The notes: a model not told the origin generated them from the sequence alone. Shown: positions 8,552 to 16,479, numbered from the stretch's first letter. The stretch: 30,548 bases of DNA from Desulfobacterales bacterium (GCA_027037575.1 JALVZP010000142.1:1-30548); one strand, 5' to 3'. Made by a program: numbers and translations.

Positions 8552-9745
8552 CTATACTATAAATACCTCTGATGGAGTCTTACTTAAGAGCCTATAGCCA
8601 TTTTCTGTGACTAAGAATACACTTTCAATCCCGGCAGCAAACTCATCCTTAAATACCATCTTTGGCTCTAATGCAAATACCATTCCTGGTCTGAGCTCCT
8701 CATCCTTTCCCATAGCTATTATAGGCTTTTCTATAAGCTCATGCCCAATTCCATGCCCTATGAATGATACCTTATACTTGGGAGGGCCTAAGAAGTAATC
8801 AATATATCCTAATCTATATGCATGGGCAAGTGATATCTGAACAAGCTCATCCAAGGTCTGTCCAGGTTTGACCTTTTCTAGAACCTTAAACTGTATCTCT
8901 ATGGCTGCCTTTGATGCATCTAATGCCTTCTTTGGCATACTCTTTATTGCAAACATCCTTGTTTCATCAAAGTGGAAACCATTTAGCATTGTCCCAAAGT
9001 CTATCATTATTGGTTCTCCTTCCCTTATCTCCTTATGACCTGCACCACAGGGAAAGGCAGGAGATGTTCCTTCCCCACTTGTTGGTGCATCTAAGAGACC
9101 TATCTTTCCTCCACTTTCTCCACTAAGGATGTGCCATGGATATGCCTCTGTCTTATAGTCTCTTACCCTTAGCTGTCCTCCATGTCCATGTCTTCTGGAA
9201 AATGTTTCGACTATACCTGCAAACTCCATCTCTGTATATCCTGGTCTAAGGTTTTCCTGAATAAACTGGAATGTCTTATAGGAGAGCTCTGCTGCCTTTT
9301 CCATCTGCTCTATTTCCCAATCAGATTTTATCATACGAACAGAATGTATAAGATCAGATGCATCTACACATTCCTGATCAGGAAATATCTGTCTATCATA
9401 GAATAGGAACTCTCTTACAGGCATGACATCAAATTCCATACCAATTCTTTTTGGTATCCTTCCATAAAACTGACTGATATATCTTGGCACACTTTTTACA
9501 GATCTTATCTCTAATATATCTTCTATGGAAGATTCCTCCTTTGCCCTTGGAAAATATTTCTTTATCATCAAAAGGGGAGGGCCTTCTGCAGGGATATACA
9601 GATAGCCATTTTGGGCAGTTCCACTAAAGTAAAAAAGGTCTACCCTCTGGGCTATAAATAATGCATCTATCTCTTTTTTTTGAAGCTCTTTCTGGATTCT
9701 ATCTATCCTTTTCTTTATCTCATCCTTAGGAACTTTAAAGCCCAT
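8552..9745 (-). CDS. M24 family metallopeptidase (Xaa-Pro aminopeptidase/dipeptidase-like)
   Basis: M24 pita-bread-fold enzymes of this group cleave N-terminal residues linked to proline. The product has 397 residues: a creatinase-type N-terminal domain (about 10-140) and a catalytic domain (about 145-390). The five dinuclear metal ligands can be assigned as D249 in MIDFG, D260 in FDETR, H331 in GHGIGHE, E360 in ALEPK and E374 in GIES. No signal peptide is present, so it is cytoplasmic. AGGAGGT at 9750-9756 precedes the ATG, and a perfect TATAAT reads toward the gene at 9774-9769, making this the first gene of the operon that continues into the membrane protein and selB. An insertion around 187-235, rich in Gly, His and Ser, distinguishes it from textbook PepP/PepQ. 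The exact substrate is uncertain. Confidence 0.88.
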   Translation of the reverse strand: MGFKVPKDEIKKRIDRIQKELQKKEIDALFIAQRVDLFYFSGTAQNGYLYIPAEGPPLLMIKKYFPRAKEESSIEDILEIRSVKSVPRYISQFYGRIPKRIGMEFDVMPVREFLFYDRQIFPDQECVDASDLIHSVRMIKSDWEIEQMEKAAELSYKTFQFIQENLRPGYTEMEFAGIVETFSRRHGHGGQLRVRDYKTEAYPWHILSGESGGKIGLLDAPTSGEGTSPAFPCGAGHKEIREGEPIMIDFGTMLNGFHFDETRMFAIKSMPKKALDASKAAIEIQFKVLEKVKPGQTLDELVQISLAHAYRLGYIDYFLGPPKYKVSFIGHGIGHELIEKPIIAMGKDEELRPGMVFALEPKMVFKDEFAAGIESVFLVTENGYRLLSKTPSEVFIV

Positions 9746-9768
9746 TTTTACCTCCTCTCCCAGTTTTT

Positions 9769-9778
9769 ATTATATAAT
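9769..9778. promoter_or_regulatory. Symmetric -10 element (ATTATATAAT) between divergent operons
   Basis: The ten bases form a perfect palindrome that contains a consensus TATAAT on each strand (plus 9773-9778, minus 9774-9769). The minus copy lies about 25 bases before the peptidase start and would give a very short leader. The plus copy would give a leader of roughly 85 bases for the RNase J gene. No good -35 hexamer is seen for either direction at 16-18 base spacing. Confidence 0.5.
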
Positions 9779-9806
9779 TTTAGTTTTTATCACATGCCAT
9801 TTTCTT

Positions 9807-9835
9807 CTTACAAGGAAAGAAAAATTTTGTAAAAT
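9807..9835 (+). promoter_or_regulatory. Candidate sigma-70-type promoter for the RNase J operon
   Basis: CTTACA (9807-9812, four of six matches to TTGACA) is followed after exactly 17 bases by TAAAAT (9830-9835, five of six matches to TATAAT), in an A/T-rich stretch. Transcription would begin near 9842, about 27 bases before the RNase J start codon. It competes with the palindromic -10 upstream as the main start for this operon. Confidence 0.4.
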
Positions 9836-9868
9836 AAAATAATAATTTTAAACTTCTATGTTAAAGCC

Positions 9869-11515
9869 ATGCTAAGAATAGTCCCTATAGGTGGATTAGG
9901 AGAAATAGGCCTTAACATGATGGCATTAGAATATGGAGACAATATGATAATCATAGATGCTGGTATTATGTTTCCTGATGACTATACACCTGGTATAGAC
10001 ATAATCATACCTGATTTTTCTTATATAAGACAGAACAAAGATAAGGTGAAGGCTCTAATACTCACACATGGACATGAAGATCATATAGGAGCAGTTCCTT
10101 ACTTGCTAAAAGAGATAAATGTTCCTGTATTTGGAACAAGATTTACTATTGAACTTGTTAAAGAAAAGTTAAAAGATTTTGGCTTGGATTTTAGAGGATT
10201 TGAATATGTAGAACCAGGAGATATCTCTCATATTGAACCATTTAAATTAGAGTATATAAATGTAACACATAGTATAGTGGATGGAGTTGGGCTTGCAATA
10301 GAAACACCAGAAGGGATAATAATCCATTCTGGTGATTTCAAGATAGAACACTCCTCTATTAATGGAAATGGGACTGACATTGCCAGATTTGCCTATTATG
10401 GGAAAAAGGGAGTACTGATCTTTCTTTCTGATTCAACAAATGCAGAAAAGGAAGGGTTTAGCCTTACAGAAAAAGAGATAAGAGATACCTTAGAAGGTAT
10501 ATTTGCAAAAAGTAAAGGAAGGATTATCCTTGCAAGCTTTGCAACCAATATCCCAAGGATACAGCAGATAGTTAAGCTGGCAATTCAGTTTAAGAGAAAG
10601 ATTGTATTTATGGGAAAGAACATGAAATCCTGTGTAGAGATTGCAAAAAGATTAGGATTTTTGGAGATACCAAATGATGTAGAAATAACAGAAAGACATC
10701 TTCCTCTTTATAGAGAAAATGAGATAGTAATTGTAACTACTGGATCACAAGGAGAACCTATGTCTGCATTAGTAAGGATGGCACATTCAAAGTATAGATA
10801 TGTAAAGATAAAACCTGGCGATACTGTAATTCTTTCCTCTAAGTTTATTCCAGGAAATGAAGTAGCAATTACATCTGTTATTAATCAATTATACAGATTA
10901 GGGGCAGAAGTGATATATGAAACAGTTGCTGATATTCATGCATCTGGTCATGCAAAGAGGGAAGAGCTCAAGCTTATGTTAAGCCTTGTCAAACCAAAAT
11001 ATTTCATCCCTATACATGGAGAATATAGGCATCTTGTAAAGCATGCCCTTCTGGCAGAGGAAATGGGTATTCCGAGGGAGAATATCATGCTGCTTGAAAA
11101 TGGGGATGTGGTTGCATGTGAAGATGGGATATGCTGGAGGGATGAGAAGGTTCCTACAGGAAGGATACTTGTAGATGGAAAAAGCACAGGTGATATGGAT
11201 GACATAATACTTAAGGAAAGAAAGAAGCTGAGCGTCAATGGAATGGTTATTGTGGTTCTTGTAGTTGATGAAATAAAAGGAGAGATCATATATGGACCTG
11301 ATATCATCTCAAAGGGATTCATATTGCAGGAATATAGGGATTTCCTCCTTGAGGAAGCAAAATGTATTGTCTTGGAGATATTTGATGAAATGAATGGGGA
11401 TGAGGCTATTGATTGGGAGTCAATAAAATCAGAAATAGGGAAGAGATTAAAGAAATTCTTTTATGAAATTATTGGTAAAAATCCCCTTATAGTGCCGATA
11501 ATTGTTCAGCTATAA
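9869..11515 (+). CDS. rnj: Ribonuclease J
   Basis: RNase J is a metallo-beta-lactamase/beta-CASP nuclease with 5' exonuclease and endonuclease activity in mRNA decay and rRNA maturation. It has 548 residues, the usual length. The zinc motif HGHEDH is at 67-72, with further ligands in HSGDFK and the late HASGHAKREEL. The beta-CASP part includes GSQGEPMSALVRMA, and a C-terminal dimerisation domain begins near 450. The start MLRIVPIGGLGEIG matches the family. No convincing Shine-Dalgarno sequence precedes the ATG, and a five-codon ORF (9858-9875) overlaps the start. It heads the plus-strand operon and is followed one base after its stop by the lolA-like gene. RNase J in a Gram-negative-type cell occurs in several phyla and does not contradict an outer membrane. 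Confidence 0.95.
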   Translation: MLRIVPIGGLGEIGLNMMALEYGDNMIIIDAGIMFPDDYTPGIDIIIPDFSYIRQNKDKVKALILTHGHEDHIGAVPYLLKEINVPVFGTRFTIELVKEKLKDFGLDFRGFEYVEPGDISHIEPFKLEYINVTHSIVDGVGLAIETPEGIIIHSGDFKIEHSSINGNGTDIARFAYYGKKGVLIFLSDSTNAEKEGFSLTEKEIRDTLEGIFAKSKGRIILASFATNIPRIQQIVKLAIQFKRKIVFMGKNMKSCVEIAKRLGFLEIPNDVEITERHLPLYRENEIVIVTTGSQGEPMSALVRMAHSKYRYVKIKPGDTVILSSKFIPGNEVAITSVINQLYRLGAEVIYETVADIHASGHAKREELKLMLSLVKPKYFIPIHGEYRHLVKHALLAEEMGIPRENIMLLENGDVVACEDGICWRDEKVPTGRILVDGKSTGDMDDIILKERKKLSVNGMVIVVLVVDEIKGEIIYGPDIISKGFILQEYRDFLLEEAKCIVLEIFDEMNGDEAIDWESIKSEIGKRLKKFFYEIIGKNPLIVPIIVQL

Positions 11516-11516
11516 G

Positions 11517-12155
11517 ATGAGAAATATCTTATTAATTTCCATATTTTTTTTTATACCTTCCTTTTGTATTGCAGGAGAATGTGATACCTCTTTTCAAAAA
11601 ATAAGGGAAAGATATTCTGATCTCAGAGGAATCAAGATCCAGTATAGGAGATATATTATCTCGAAAACAATGAGTATGCTTGGTGAGGGAGTAGAATCAG
11701 ATATAGCAGAAGGAGAGATACTACTTAGCCCTCCCTATAACTTAAGGCTTGAGCAGAAAATCCCATCTCATGAATTTATAATAAGTGATGGAAAGACTAT
11801 ATGGTGGTATATTCCAAAAGATAGAATTGCTCACAAATATAAGGCAGGAAGCTTTGGAAAAGAGCTTTCTATAATAAGAAGCATATTTACAGGGATGAAA
11901 GAGATAGAAAAGGAATTTTTCTTAAGATGTAATGATTCAGATAAACTTATCTTGATTCCAAAAGAAAAATGGCAGGATATAGAAAAGATAGAAATTGTCT
12001 TATCTAAGGGATATAGAATCAGAAAAGTAAAGATATATAATATACTTGGAAGTGTTACGTGCTTTGAGATAAAGAAGGAAAAATTTGTTTCTATTAATAA
12101 AAATCTATTTCAGTTTATTCCACCACCTGATGTAAGGATCATTCAGGAAAAATGA
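11517..12155 (+). CDS. lolA: LolA-like outer-membrane lipoprotein carrier protein
   Basis: LolA carries lipoproteins across the periplasm to the outer membrane. The product has 212 residues from the ATG at 11517, with a signal peptide (hydrophobic about 4-18, then CIAG). The mature part shows the LolA pattern: an N-terminal helix with FQKIRERYSDLRGIKIQYRR, then alternating strands with AEGEILLSPPYNLRLE, FIISDGKTIWWYIP and a C-terminal strand ending QFIPPPDVRIIQ. A TTG at 11502 is in frame but lies inside the RNase J gene and would put polar residues before the signal peptide, so the ATG is preferred. It overlaps the Kdo-transferase gene by four bases (ATGA), tying two outer-membrane functions together. 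The family's sequence is weakly conserved, so the call rests on fold pattern and context. Confidence 0.75.
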   Translation: MRNILLISIFFFIPSFCIAGECDTSFQKIRERYSDLRGIKIQYRRYIISKTMSMLGEGVESDIAEGEILLSPPYNLRLEQKIPSHEFIISDGKTIWWYIPKDRIAHKYKAGSFGKELSIIRSIFTGMKEIEKEFFLRCNDSDKLILIPKEKWQDIEKIEIVLSKGYRIRKVKIYNILGSVTCFEIKKEKFVSINKNLFQFIPPPDVRIIQEK

Positions 12156-13450
12156 AACCTATATTTGAATTATATAATCTCCTTTGGATGAGTTCTATAC
12201 CTTTCCTTATCTCTTTTCCAAGACTAAGGTATGGATGGAAGGAAAGGATCTTTATAAATGACAAAGGTCCTTTTGATTTATGGATACATGCCGCATCTGT
12301 AGGTGAGGCTTATATGCTAAATGATCTAATAGAAAATTTGCCCAGGGATTTGAAGATAATGGCAACTACAAATACTTCTCAAGGAAAGGAGATTATTAGA
12401 GAAAAAAATAACATCCATATCAGATATCTTCCTTTTGATCTCACCTTTGTCTGGGAAAAGGCATTGTCTATCTGGAGACCTAAGCTTCTTGTTTTACTTG
12501 AAACAGAACTCTGGCCAGCACTCTTATATACCTGCCTCAAAAGTAATATTCCTGTCTTACTTCTCAATGCAAGATTAAGTAAAAAAAGTTTTAAAAGATA
12601 TATGAAATTTAAGGCATTATTCAAAAAATTTCCTCCAAAGGAGATTTACGCCATATCAGAAGAGGATGCAAAGAGATATAAAGAGCTATTTGGAAAAAAA
12701 GATGTAAGGCTTATGAATAATATGAAGTTTGATAGATTGAATACAAATGGGGATAAAAAGATTGATCCTGTAGTAAAGAGATTTTTGAAGGAAAGAAAAT
12801 TTATTGTCTTTGGATCTATCAGAAAGGAGGAAGAAAGAGATATATTATATGTTATAAAATATCTTCTTCAGCTTTTTCCTTGTATCTTAATAGGTGTCTT
12901 TCCAAGACATATAGAAAGGGTTAATTTTTGGAAGAATATGCTTGAGAAAGAGGGAATAAGATATGCTTTAAGATCAGAGCTGAATGATTCATTAAATAAG
13001 ATTCAGGTGATACTCTGGGATATGATAGGAGAACTTCAAATGGCATATTCCTTAGCAGATGTAGCCTTTGTTGGAGGAAGCCTCAGACCATGTGGTGGAC
13101 AAAATTTTTTGGAACCCCTATCCTATGGAGTTGTCCCCTGTGTTGGTCCTTTTACAGAGAATTTTAATTGGGTAGGGGATGATCTATTTGAAATGGGCCT
13201 TGTTATAAAGGTAAAAGATAGCAAAGAGCTTCTCAGGACCCTCTCCTATAGGATAATAAGTCCTGCAGCAGATAGGGATATGGTCAAGAATAAATTTGGA
13301 CTATTTCTAAAAGAGAAAAAAGGTGGTATAAGAACTGCCTGCCATGCGATTCTAAAATATCTTGATCAAAGAGATACATTTGAATATAAGGAGATGCAAA
13401 ATGGGGTTAAGGAAAGGAGATTGCCTGATAATTGTAGACATGCAAAATGA
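12152..13450 (+). CDS. waaA: 3-deoxy-D-manno-octulosonic acid (Kdo) transferase
   Basis: WaaA (KdtA) adds Kdo from CMP-Kdo to the lipid A precursor on the inner face of the cytoplasmic membrane. It has 432 residues and the GT-B fold of family GT30. A short hydrophobic N-terminal segment (about 5-22) serves as membrane anchor. The catalytic Glu is E52 in AASVGEA, with ATTNTSQG, LLETELWP and, in the C-terminal half, AFVGGSLRPCGGQNFLEPL and GVVPCVGP. This is direct evidence for lipopolysaccharide. AGGAAAA precedes the ATG, which overlaps the lolA-like stop. The last 50 bases overlap pncA in another frame; the C-terminal residues after about 415 look like an extension into that gene rather than conserved protein. 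Confidence 0.93.
   Translation: MKPIFELYNLLWMSSIPFLISFPRLRYGWKERIFINDKGPFDLWIHAASVGEAYMLNDLIENLPRDLKIMATTNTSQGKEIIREKNNIHIRYLPFDLTFVWEKALSIWRPKLLVLLETELWPALLYTCLKSNIPVLLLNARLSKKSFKRYMKFKALFKKFPPKEIYAISEEDAKRYKELFGKKDVRLMNNMKFDRLNTNGDKKIDPVVKRFLKERKFIVFGSIRKEEERDILYVIKYLLQLFPCILIGVFPRHIERVNFWKNMLEKEGIRYALRSELNDSLNKIQVILWDMIGELQMAYSLADVAFVGGSLRPCGGQNFLEPLSYGVVPCVGPFTENFNWVGDDLFEMGLVIKVKDSKELLRTLSYRIISPAADRDMVKNKFGLFLKEKKGGIRTACHAILKYLDQRDTFEYKEMQNGVKERRLPDNCRHAK
13388..13393 (+). promoter_or_regulatory. Ribosome-binding site deciding the pncA start
   Basis: AAGGAG lies seven bases before the ATG at 13401, inside the coding region of waaA. It supports that ATG over the in-frame upstream start at 13362, which would add 13 non-conserved residues. 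Confidence 0.7.
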
Positions 13451-13970
13451 CTTTATGCCATCTGGAGCACTTCCAGTTCCTGATTCAGATAAGATCATTC
13501 CTATTCTGAACAGTTGCATAGAGGTCTTTAGGAAAAAGTCACTTCCTATATTTGCATCGAGGGACTGGCATCCTCCAAATCATTGTTCATTTAAGGAGAA
13601 TGGAGGAACCTGGCCAAGGCATTGTGTTCAGGGGACAAAGGGAGCGGATTTTGCAGATGGGCTGATCCTTCCAGAGGATGTCATTGTGATCTCAAAGGCA
13701 ACAGATCCTGAAAAGGAGGCATATTCTGCACTAAAGGATACGAATCTATCTGAGATATTGAGGCAGAAGGGGATTAAAAGATGCTTTGTAGGAGGGGTAG
13801 CAACAGAATATTGTGTTTTCAATACCGTGATGGATCTCCTTAGTCTTGGATATGAAGTATATCTGATCTCAGATGCCATAAAGCCTGTTAATTTTGAAGA
13901 TGGAAAGAGGGCAATAGATGAGATGAAGAAGAAAGGAGCAAGGATCATCAATTCTGGAGAGATAGCATGA
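13401..13970 (+). CDS. pncA: Nicotinamidase
   Basis: PncA hydrolyses nicotinamide to nicotinic acid and ammonia, feeding the Preiss-Handler route of NAD salvage. It has 189 residues, the usual size. The isochorismatase-fold catalytic triad is visible: D13 in VDMQNDF, K99 in VISKATD and C138 in GVATEYCV. The metal site is SRDWHPPNHCSF (D55, H57, H61) with H74 in WPRHCVQGT. These features separate it from plain isochorismatases. It begins within waaA and ends with an ATGA overlap to the Nudix gene, so the pair is very likely translationally coupled and together may recycle NAD breakdown products. Confidence 0.93.
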   Translation: MGLRKGDCLIIVDMQNDFMPSGALPVPDSDKIIPILNSCIEVFRKKSLPIFASRDWHPPNHCSFKENGGTWPRHCVQGTKGADFADGLILPEDVIVISKATDPEKEAYSALKDTNLSEILRQKGIKRCFVGGVATEYCVFNTVMDLLSLGYEVYLISDAIKPVNFEDGKRAIDEMKKKGARIINSGEIA

Positions 13971-14515
13971 AGGTGAATAAGAAGGAGATTATATATGAGG
14001 GAAGGGTATTTAAGCTGACAAAAGAGAATATTACATTAAAGAATGGTGTTACAACAGAGCTTGATATAATAAGGCATCCTGGTGCCTCAGCCATTGTCCC
14101 TGCCTATGGATATGATCAGATAATACTGATAAGGCAGTATAGGCATGCCATAGGGGAGTATATATGGGAGATACCTGCTGGAACACTTAACAAAGGTGAG
14201 GATCCATTAGAGTGTGCAAAGAGGGAGCTCCTTGAAGAGACAGGATATAGGGCAAATTTCTGGGAAAAGCTTGGTGTAATTACTCCTGTTCCTGCATACT
14301 CTGATGAAAAGATACATGTATATTTTGCCGCAAACCTTGTAAAGGAAGGTGATCAGGATCTTGACGAAGATGAGGTATTGGATGTGCATAGGTTTAAGGT
14401 AAGGGATGTCATGGAGATGATAAGAAGGGGTGAGATAAAGGACAGCAAAACAATTGCTTCTATCTTTATGGCAACACTCTGGATAAAAAATAAGGTTGAG
14501 GAAGGGAAGAAATGA
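13967..14515 (+). CDS. Nudix hydrolase, ADP-ribose pyrophosphatase type
   Basis: This class of Nudix enzyme splits ADP-ribose to AMP and ribose-5-phosphate, clearing a reactive NAD breakdown product. The product has 182 residues. The Nudix box is complete (G72, E78, R86, E87, E90, E91, G93). The preceding pattern LIRQYRHAIGEYIWEIPAG is typical of the ADP-ribose/YffH group, and a proline-containing loop (TPVPAYSDEK) follows the box, as in ADP-ribose-specific members. GGAGAGA precedes the ATG. It is joined by ATGA overlaps to pncA upstream and the GHMP kinase downstream. GDP-mannose or another nucleotide sugar cannot be ruled out as substrate, especially with a sugar kinase next door. Confidence 0.88.
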   Translation: MKVNKKEIIYEGRVFKLTKENITLKNGVTTELDIIRHPGASAIVPAYGYDQIILIRQYRHAIGEYIWEIPAGTLNKGEDPLECAKRELLEETGYRANFWEKLGVITPVPAYSDEKIHVYFAANLVKEGDQDLDEDEVLDVHRFKVRDVMEMIRRGEIKDSKTIASIFMATLWIKNKVEEGKK

Positions 14516-15570
14516 TTCCAGTAAGGGAGATTGTAAAGGGAAGGAAGTATATAAAGGTTTCTGCACCTTGTAGGATAGATGCTGGAGGAACATGGGATAT
14601 AAAGGCTATGGCACTTCCATTTGAGGAGATATCCCCAACCACAGTAAATATTGCACTAAGTCTGAGGACATATGTAAAGATTAGCCCATTTGATGAAAAT
14701 TATATAAAGATATCCTCAAAGGGATTTGAGACAAAGATATTCTCTGTCTCTGAACTTTCCTTTGATCCACCTTATGGTCTATTTCTTGCTGCAGTTTGCC
14801 ACTTTGGCTTTCATGGATTAGAGATAAGCATAAATTCTACTTCTCCTATCCAGTCTGGGCTTGGAGGATCAAGCACAGCTCTTGTTGCCCTTATAAAGGC
14901 ACTTTCAGAGATAAAAAAAGAGATAGATGGAAAGGAACTATCAAAAGAAGAAATACTTTATCTATCCTACCACATAGAGGATGCAATAAGCGGTGGAAGT
15001 TGTGGTGCACAGGATCAGGCTGCTGGTATATATGGAGGGGTAAACAAATGGGTATGGAGATATAGTAAGCCCTATATCTGTGAAAGATTTTCTCTCTTGG
15101 ATGAACCTTCTCAAAAAAGGCTTTCTGAAAGGATCCTTGTCCTATACACGGGGAAAAGGCATCTCTCGGCAGATACAAATAAGGGATGGATAAGGGACTT
15201 CCTTTCAGGAAAGACGCAAAAGGGATGGATAGAGGTAAATGAAATCATCCACAGGTTTGCAGATGCAATAAAGGAGATGGATATAGGAAAGGCAGTTGAG
15301 CTATTAAATAAGGAGATGGAGATAAGAAGAGAGATTACTCCAGATGCATTTACTCCTATCACAGAGAAGCTGATTAATCAGGCAAAAGAGATGGGATGTG
15401 CAGCAAGATTTGCTGGGGCTGGTGCTGGTGGAAGCGTGTGGGCAATAGGAGAAAGGGAGAATATAGAAAGGCTTGGCTATAGTTGGCAGAGGGCTATATC
15501 AGAGATAGAGGATGCAAGGATATTGGAATGCACAATAGATCCAGAAGGCCTGATCGTCTATGAGGCTTGA
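14512..15570 (+). CDS. GHMP-family sugar kinase (HddA/fucokinase-like)
   Basis: GHMP kinases phosphorylate sugars or mevalonate-type substrates with ATP. The product has 352 residues. Motif 1 lies in the N-terminal APCRIDAGGTWD, motif 2 (ATP loop) is SGLGGSSTA at 115-123, the likely catalytic Asp is D168 in GAQDQAAGIYGG, and motif 3 is the C-terminal RFAGAGAGGSVWA. The RIDAGGTWD and QDQ...YGG pattern is closest to the group containing D-glycero-D-manno-heptose-7-phosphate kinase (HddA) and fucokinase, not to galactokinase or homoserine kinase. With waaA in the same operon, a role in making an activated heptose or deoxysugar for surface glycans is plausible but inferred. The ORF ends in TGA; the same frame then stays open into mrp (see the hairpin at 15572-15601). 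Confidence 0.8.
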   Translation: MIPVREIVKGRKYIKVSAPCRIDAGGTWDIKAMALPFEEISPTTVNIALSLRTYVKISPFDENYIKISSKGFETKIFSVSELSFDPPYGLFLAAVCHFGFHGLEISINSTSPIQSGLGGSSTALVALIKALSEIKKEIDGKELSKEEILYLSYHIEDAISGGSCGAQDQAAGIYGGVNKWVWRYSKPYICERFSLLDEPSQKRLSERILVLYTGKRHLSADTNKGWIRDFLSGKTQKGWIEVNEIIHRFADAIKEMDIGKAVELLNKEMEIRREITPDAFTPITEKLINQAKEMGCAARFAGAGAGGSVWAIGERENIERLGYSWQRAISEIEDARILECTIDPEGLIVYEA

Positions 15571-15571
15571 T

Positions 15572-15601
15572 TTTGCCCTTGGGTAGTGATATATGGGCAA
15601 A
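15572..15601 (+). other. Hairpin directly after the GHMP kinase UGA
   Basis: TTTGCCC (15572-15578) and GGGCAAA (15595-15601) are perfect inverted repeats of seven bases enclosing a 16-base loop, TTGGGTAGTGATATAT. The stem begins one base after the UGA stop of the sugar kinase and lies before the mrp ribosome-binding site. No U-run follows, so it is not a classical terminator. It could be an mRNA-stability or translation element, or a chance repeat; a SECIS-like role is discussed in the findings. Confidence 0.4.
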
Positions 15602-15620
15602 TAAAGATCATATGCTCAAA

Positions 15621-15630
15621 AAGGAGGAGG
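15621..15630 (+). promoter_or_regulatory. Strong ribosome-binding site for mrp
   Basis: AAGGAGGAGG precedes the ATG at 15634 with ideal spacing. It selects this start over the in-frame upstream ATG at 15586, and it shows that mrp can initiate independently of the upstream gene. Confidence 0.75.
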
Positions 15631-15633
15631 AAG

Positions 15634-16467
15634 ATGGAAGAGAAGAAGGATCCAAGGAAGATCCAGGAAGAGGAGATAAGGAAGAAGCTCAGCAGCATAA
15701 AGCACAAGATAATGGTTATGAGTGGAAAAGGAGGAGTTGGAAAAAGTAGCATTGCTGCCTACCTGGCAGTCCTTCTGTCCAAGAAAGGATATAAGGTCGG
15801 CCTAATGGATATAGATCTTCATGGACCGAGCATTCCAAGGATATTAGGTCTTAAAAGCGGGATCATGCCTGCACCTGTTCCTGGAAAGGCATTTCCTGCA
15901 AGGCTTTCTGACAACTTAGAGGTGATCTCCATAGAGGTGCTTATGGGTGAAGATAAGGATATTGCAACTATATGGAGAGGACCAATAAAGATAGGGGTTA
16001 TAAGGCAGTTTATCGCCGATATTGAATGGTCAAATCCAGATTTTCTCATAATCGACTCTCCTCCTGGAACAGGTGATGAACCCCTAACAATTGCACAGAC
16101 TATATCAGATTCAAAGGCAATAATAGTAACCACTCCTCAGGAGATCTCCCTTGCAGATGTAAGAAAGTCCATAAACTTCTGCCAGAAGGTAAATATGGAG
16201 ATACTTGGAATAATAGAGAATATGAGTGGATTTGTATGTCCTCACTGTGGAAAGGAGATAGATCTCTTTAAGAAGAGAGGTGGAGAAGAGGTTGCAAGGG
16301 CAAAGGGATTGAGATTTCTTGGAAGGATTCCTCTTGATCCAAAGGCTGTAGAGGCGGCTGACAATGGAGATATCTCTTTCTTAGATGACGATAGCCTTCC
16401 TTTTACAAGGGCAATAAAGGAGATTACAGATAGGGTAGAAGAGCTCTGTATGAAAAAGCAGGCTTGA
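15634..16467 (+). CDS. mrp: Mrp/NBP35 family iron-sulfur cluster carrier ATPase
   Basis: Mrp (ApbC) proteins are cytosolic P-loop ATPases that hold and transfer [4Fe-4S] clusters to apo-proteins. The product has 277 residues. The deviant Walker A motif GKGGVGKS is at 31-38, the switch region at MDIDLHGPS (58-66), Walker B at IIDSPPGTGDEP, and the cluster-binding pair C202 and C205 at VCPHC. The N terminus before the P-loop is short and charged, with no DUF59 domain and no N-terminal ferredoxin. It lies between the sugar kinase and thiC. ThiC is a [4Fe-4S] enzyme and ApbC is known to support ThiC-dependent thiamine synthesis in Salmonella, so the adjacency fits a supply role (inference). Confidence 0.93.
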   Translation: MEEKKDPRKIQEEEIRKKLSSIKHKIMVMSGKGGVGKSSIAAYLAVLLSKKGYKVGLMDIDLHGPSIPRILGLKSGIMPAPVPGKAFPARLSDNLEVISIEVLMGEDKDIATIWRGPIKIGVIRQFIADIEWSNPDFLIIDSPPGTGDEPLTIAQTISDSKAIIVTTPQEISLADVRKSINFCQKVNMEILGIIENMSGFVCPHCGKEIDLFKKRGGEEVARAKGLRFLGRIPLDPKAVEAADNGDISFLDDDSLPFTRAIKEITDRVEELCMKKQA

Positions 16468-16479
16468 TAAAACATAAAA

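Noticed and set aside
6287..9745. Other selenoprotein genes or selC near selB
   Set aside because: No frame interrupted by a single internal UGA with family-level continuity on both sides was found near selB, and no tRNA-like cloverleaf was seen. Gaps here are 2 and 10 bases.
9858..9875. Five-codon ORF overlapping the RNase J start
   Set aside because: An ATG followed by a stop within 18 bases is common by chance in A/T-rich DNA, and no Shine-Dalgarno sequence precedes it. It was kept only as a remark in the RNase J entry.
14207..14593. 128-residue open frame on the minus strand across the Nudix/kinase junction
   Set aside because: It is antisense to two well-supported genes, has no ribosome-binding site of note and shows no domain.
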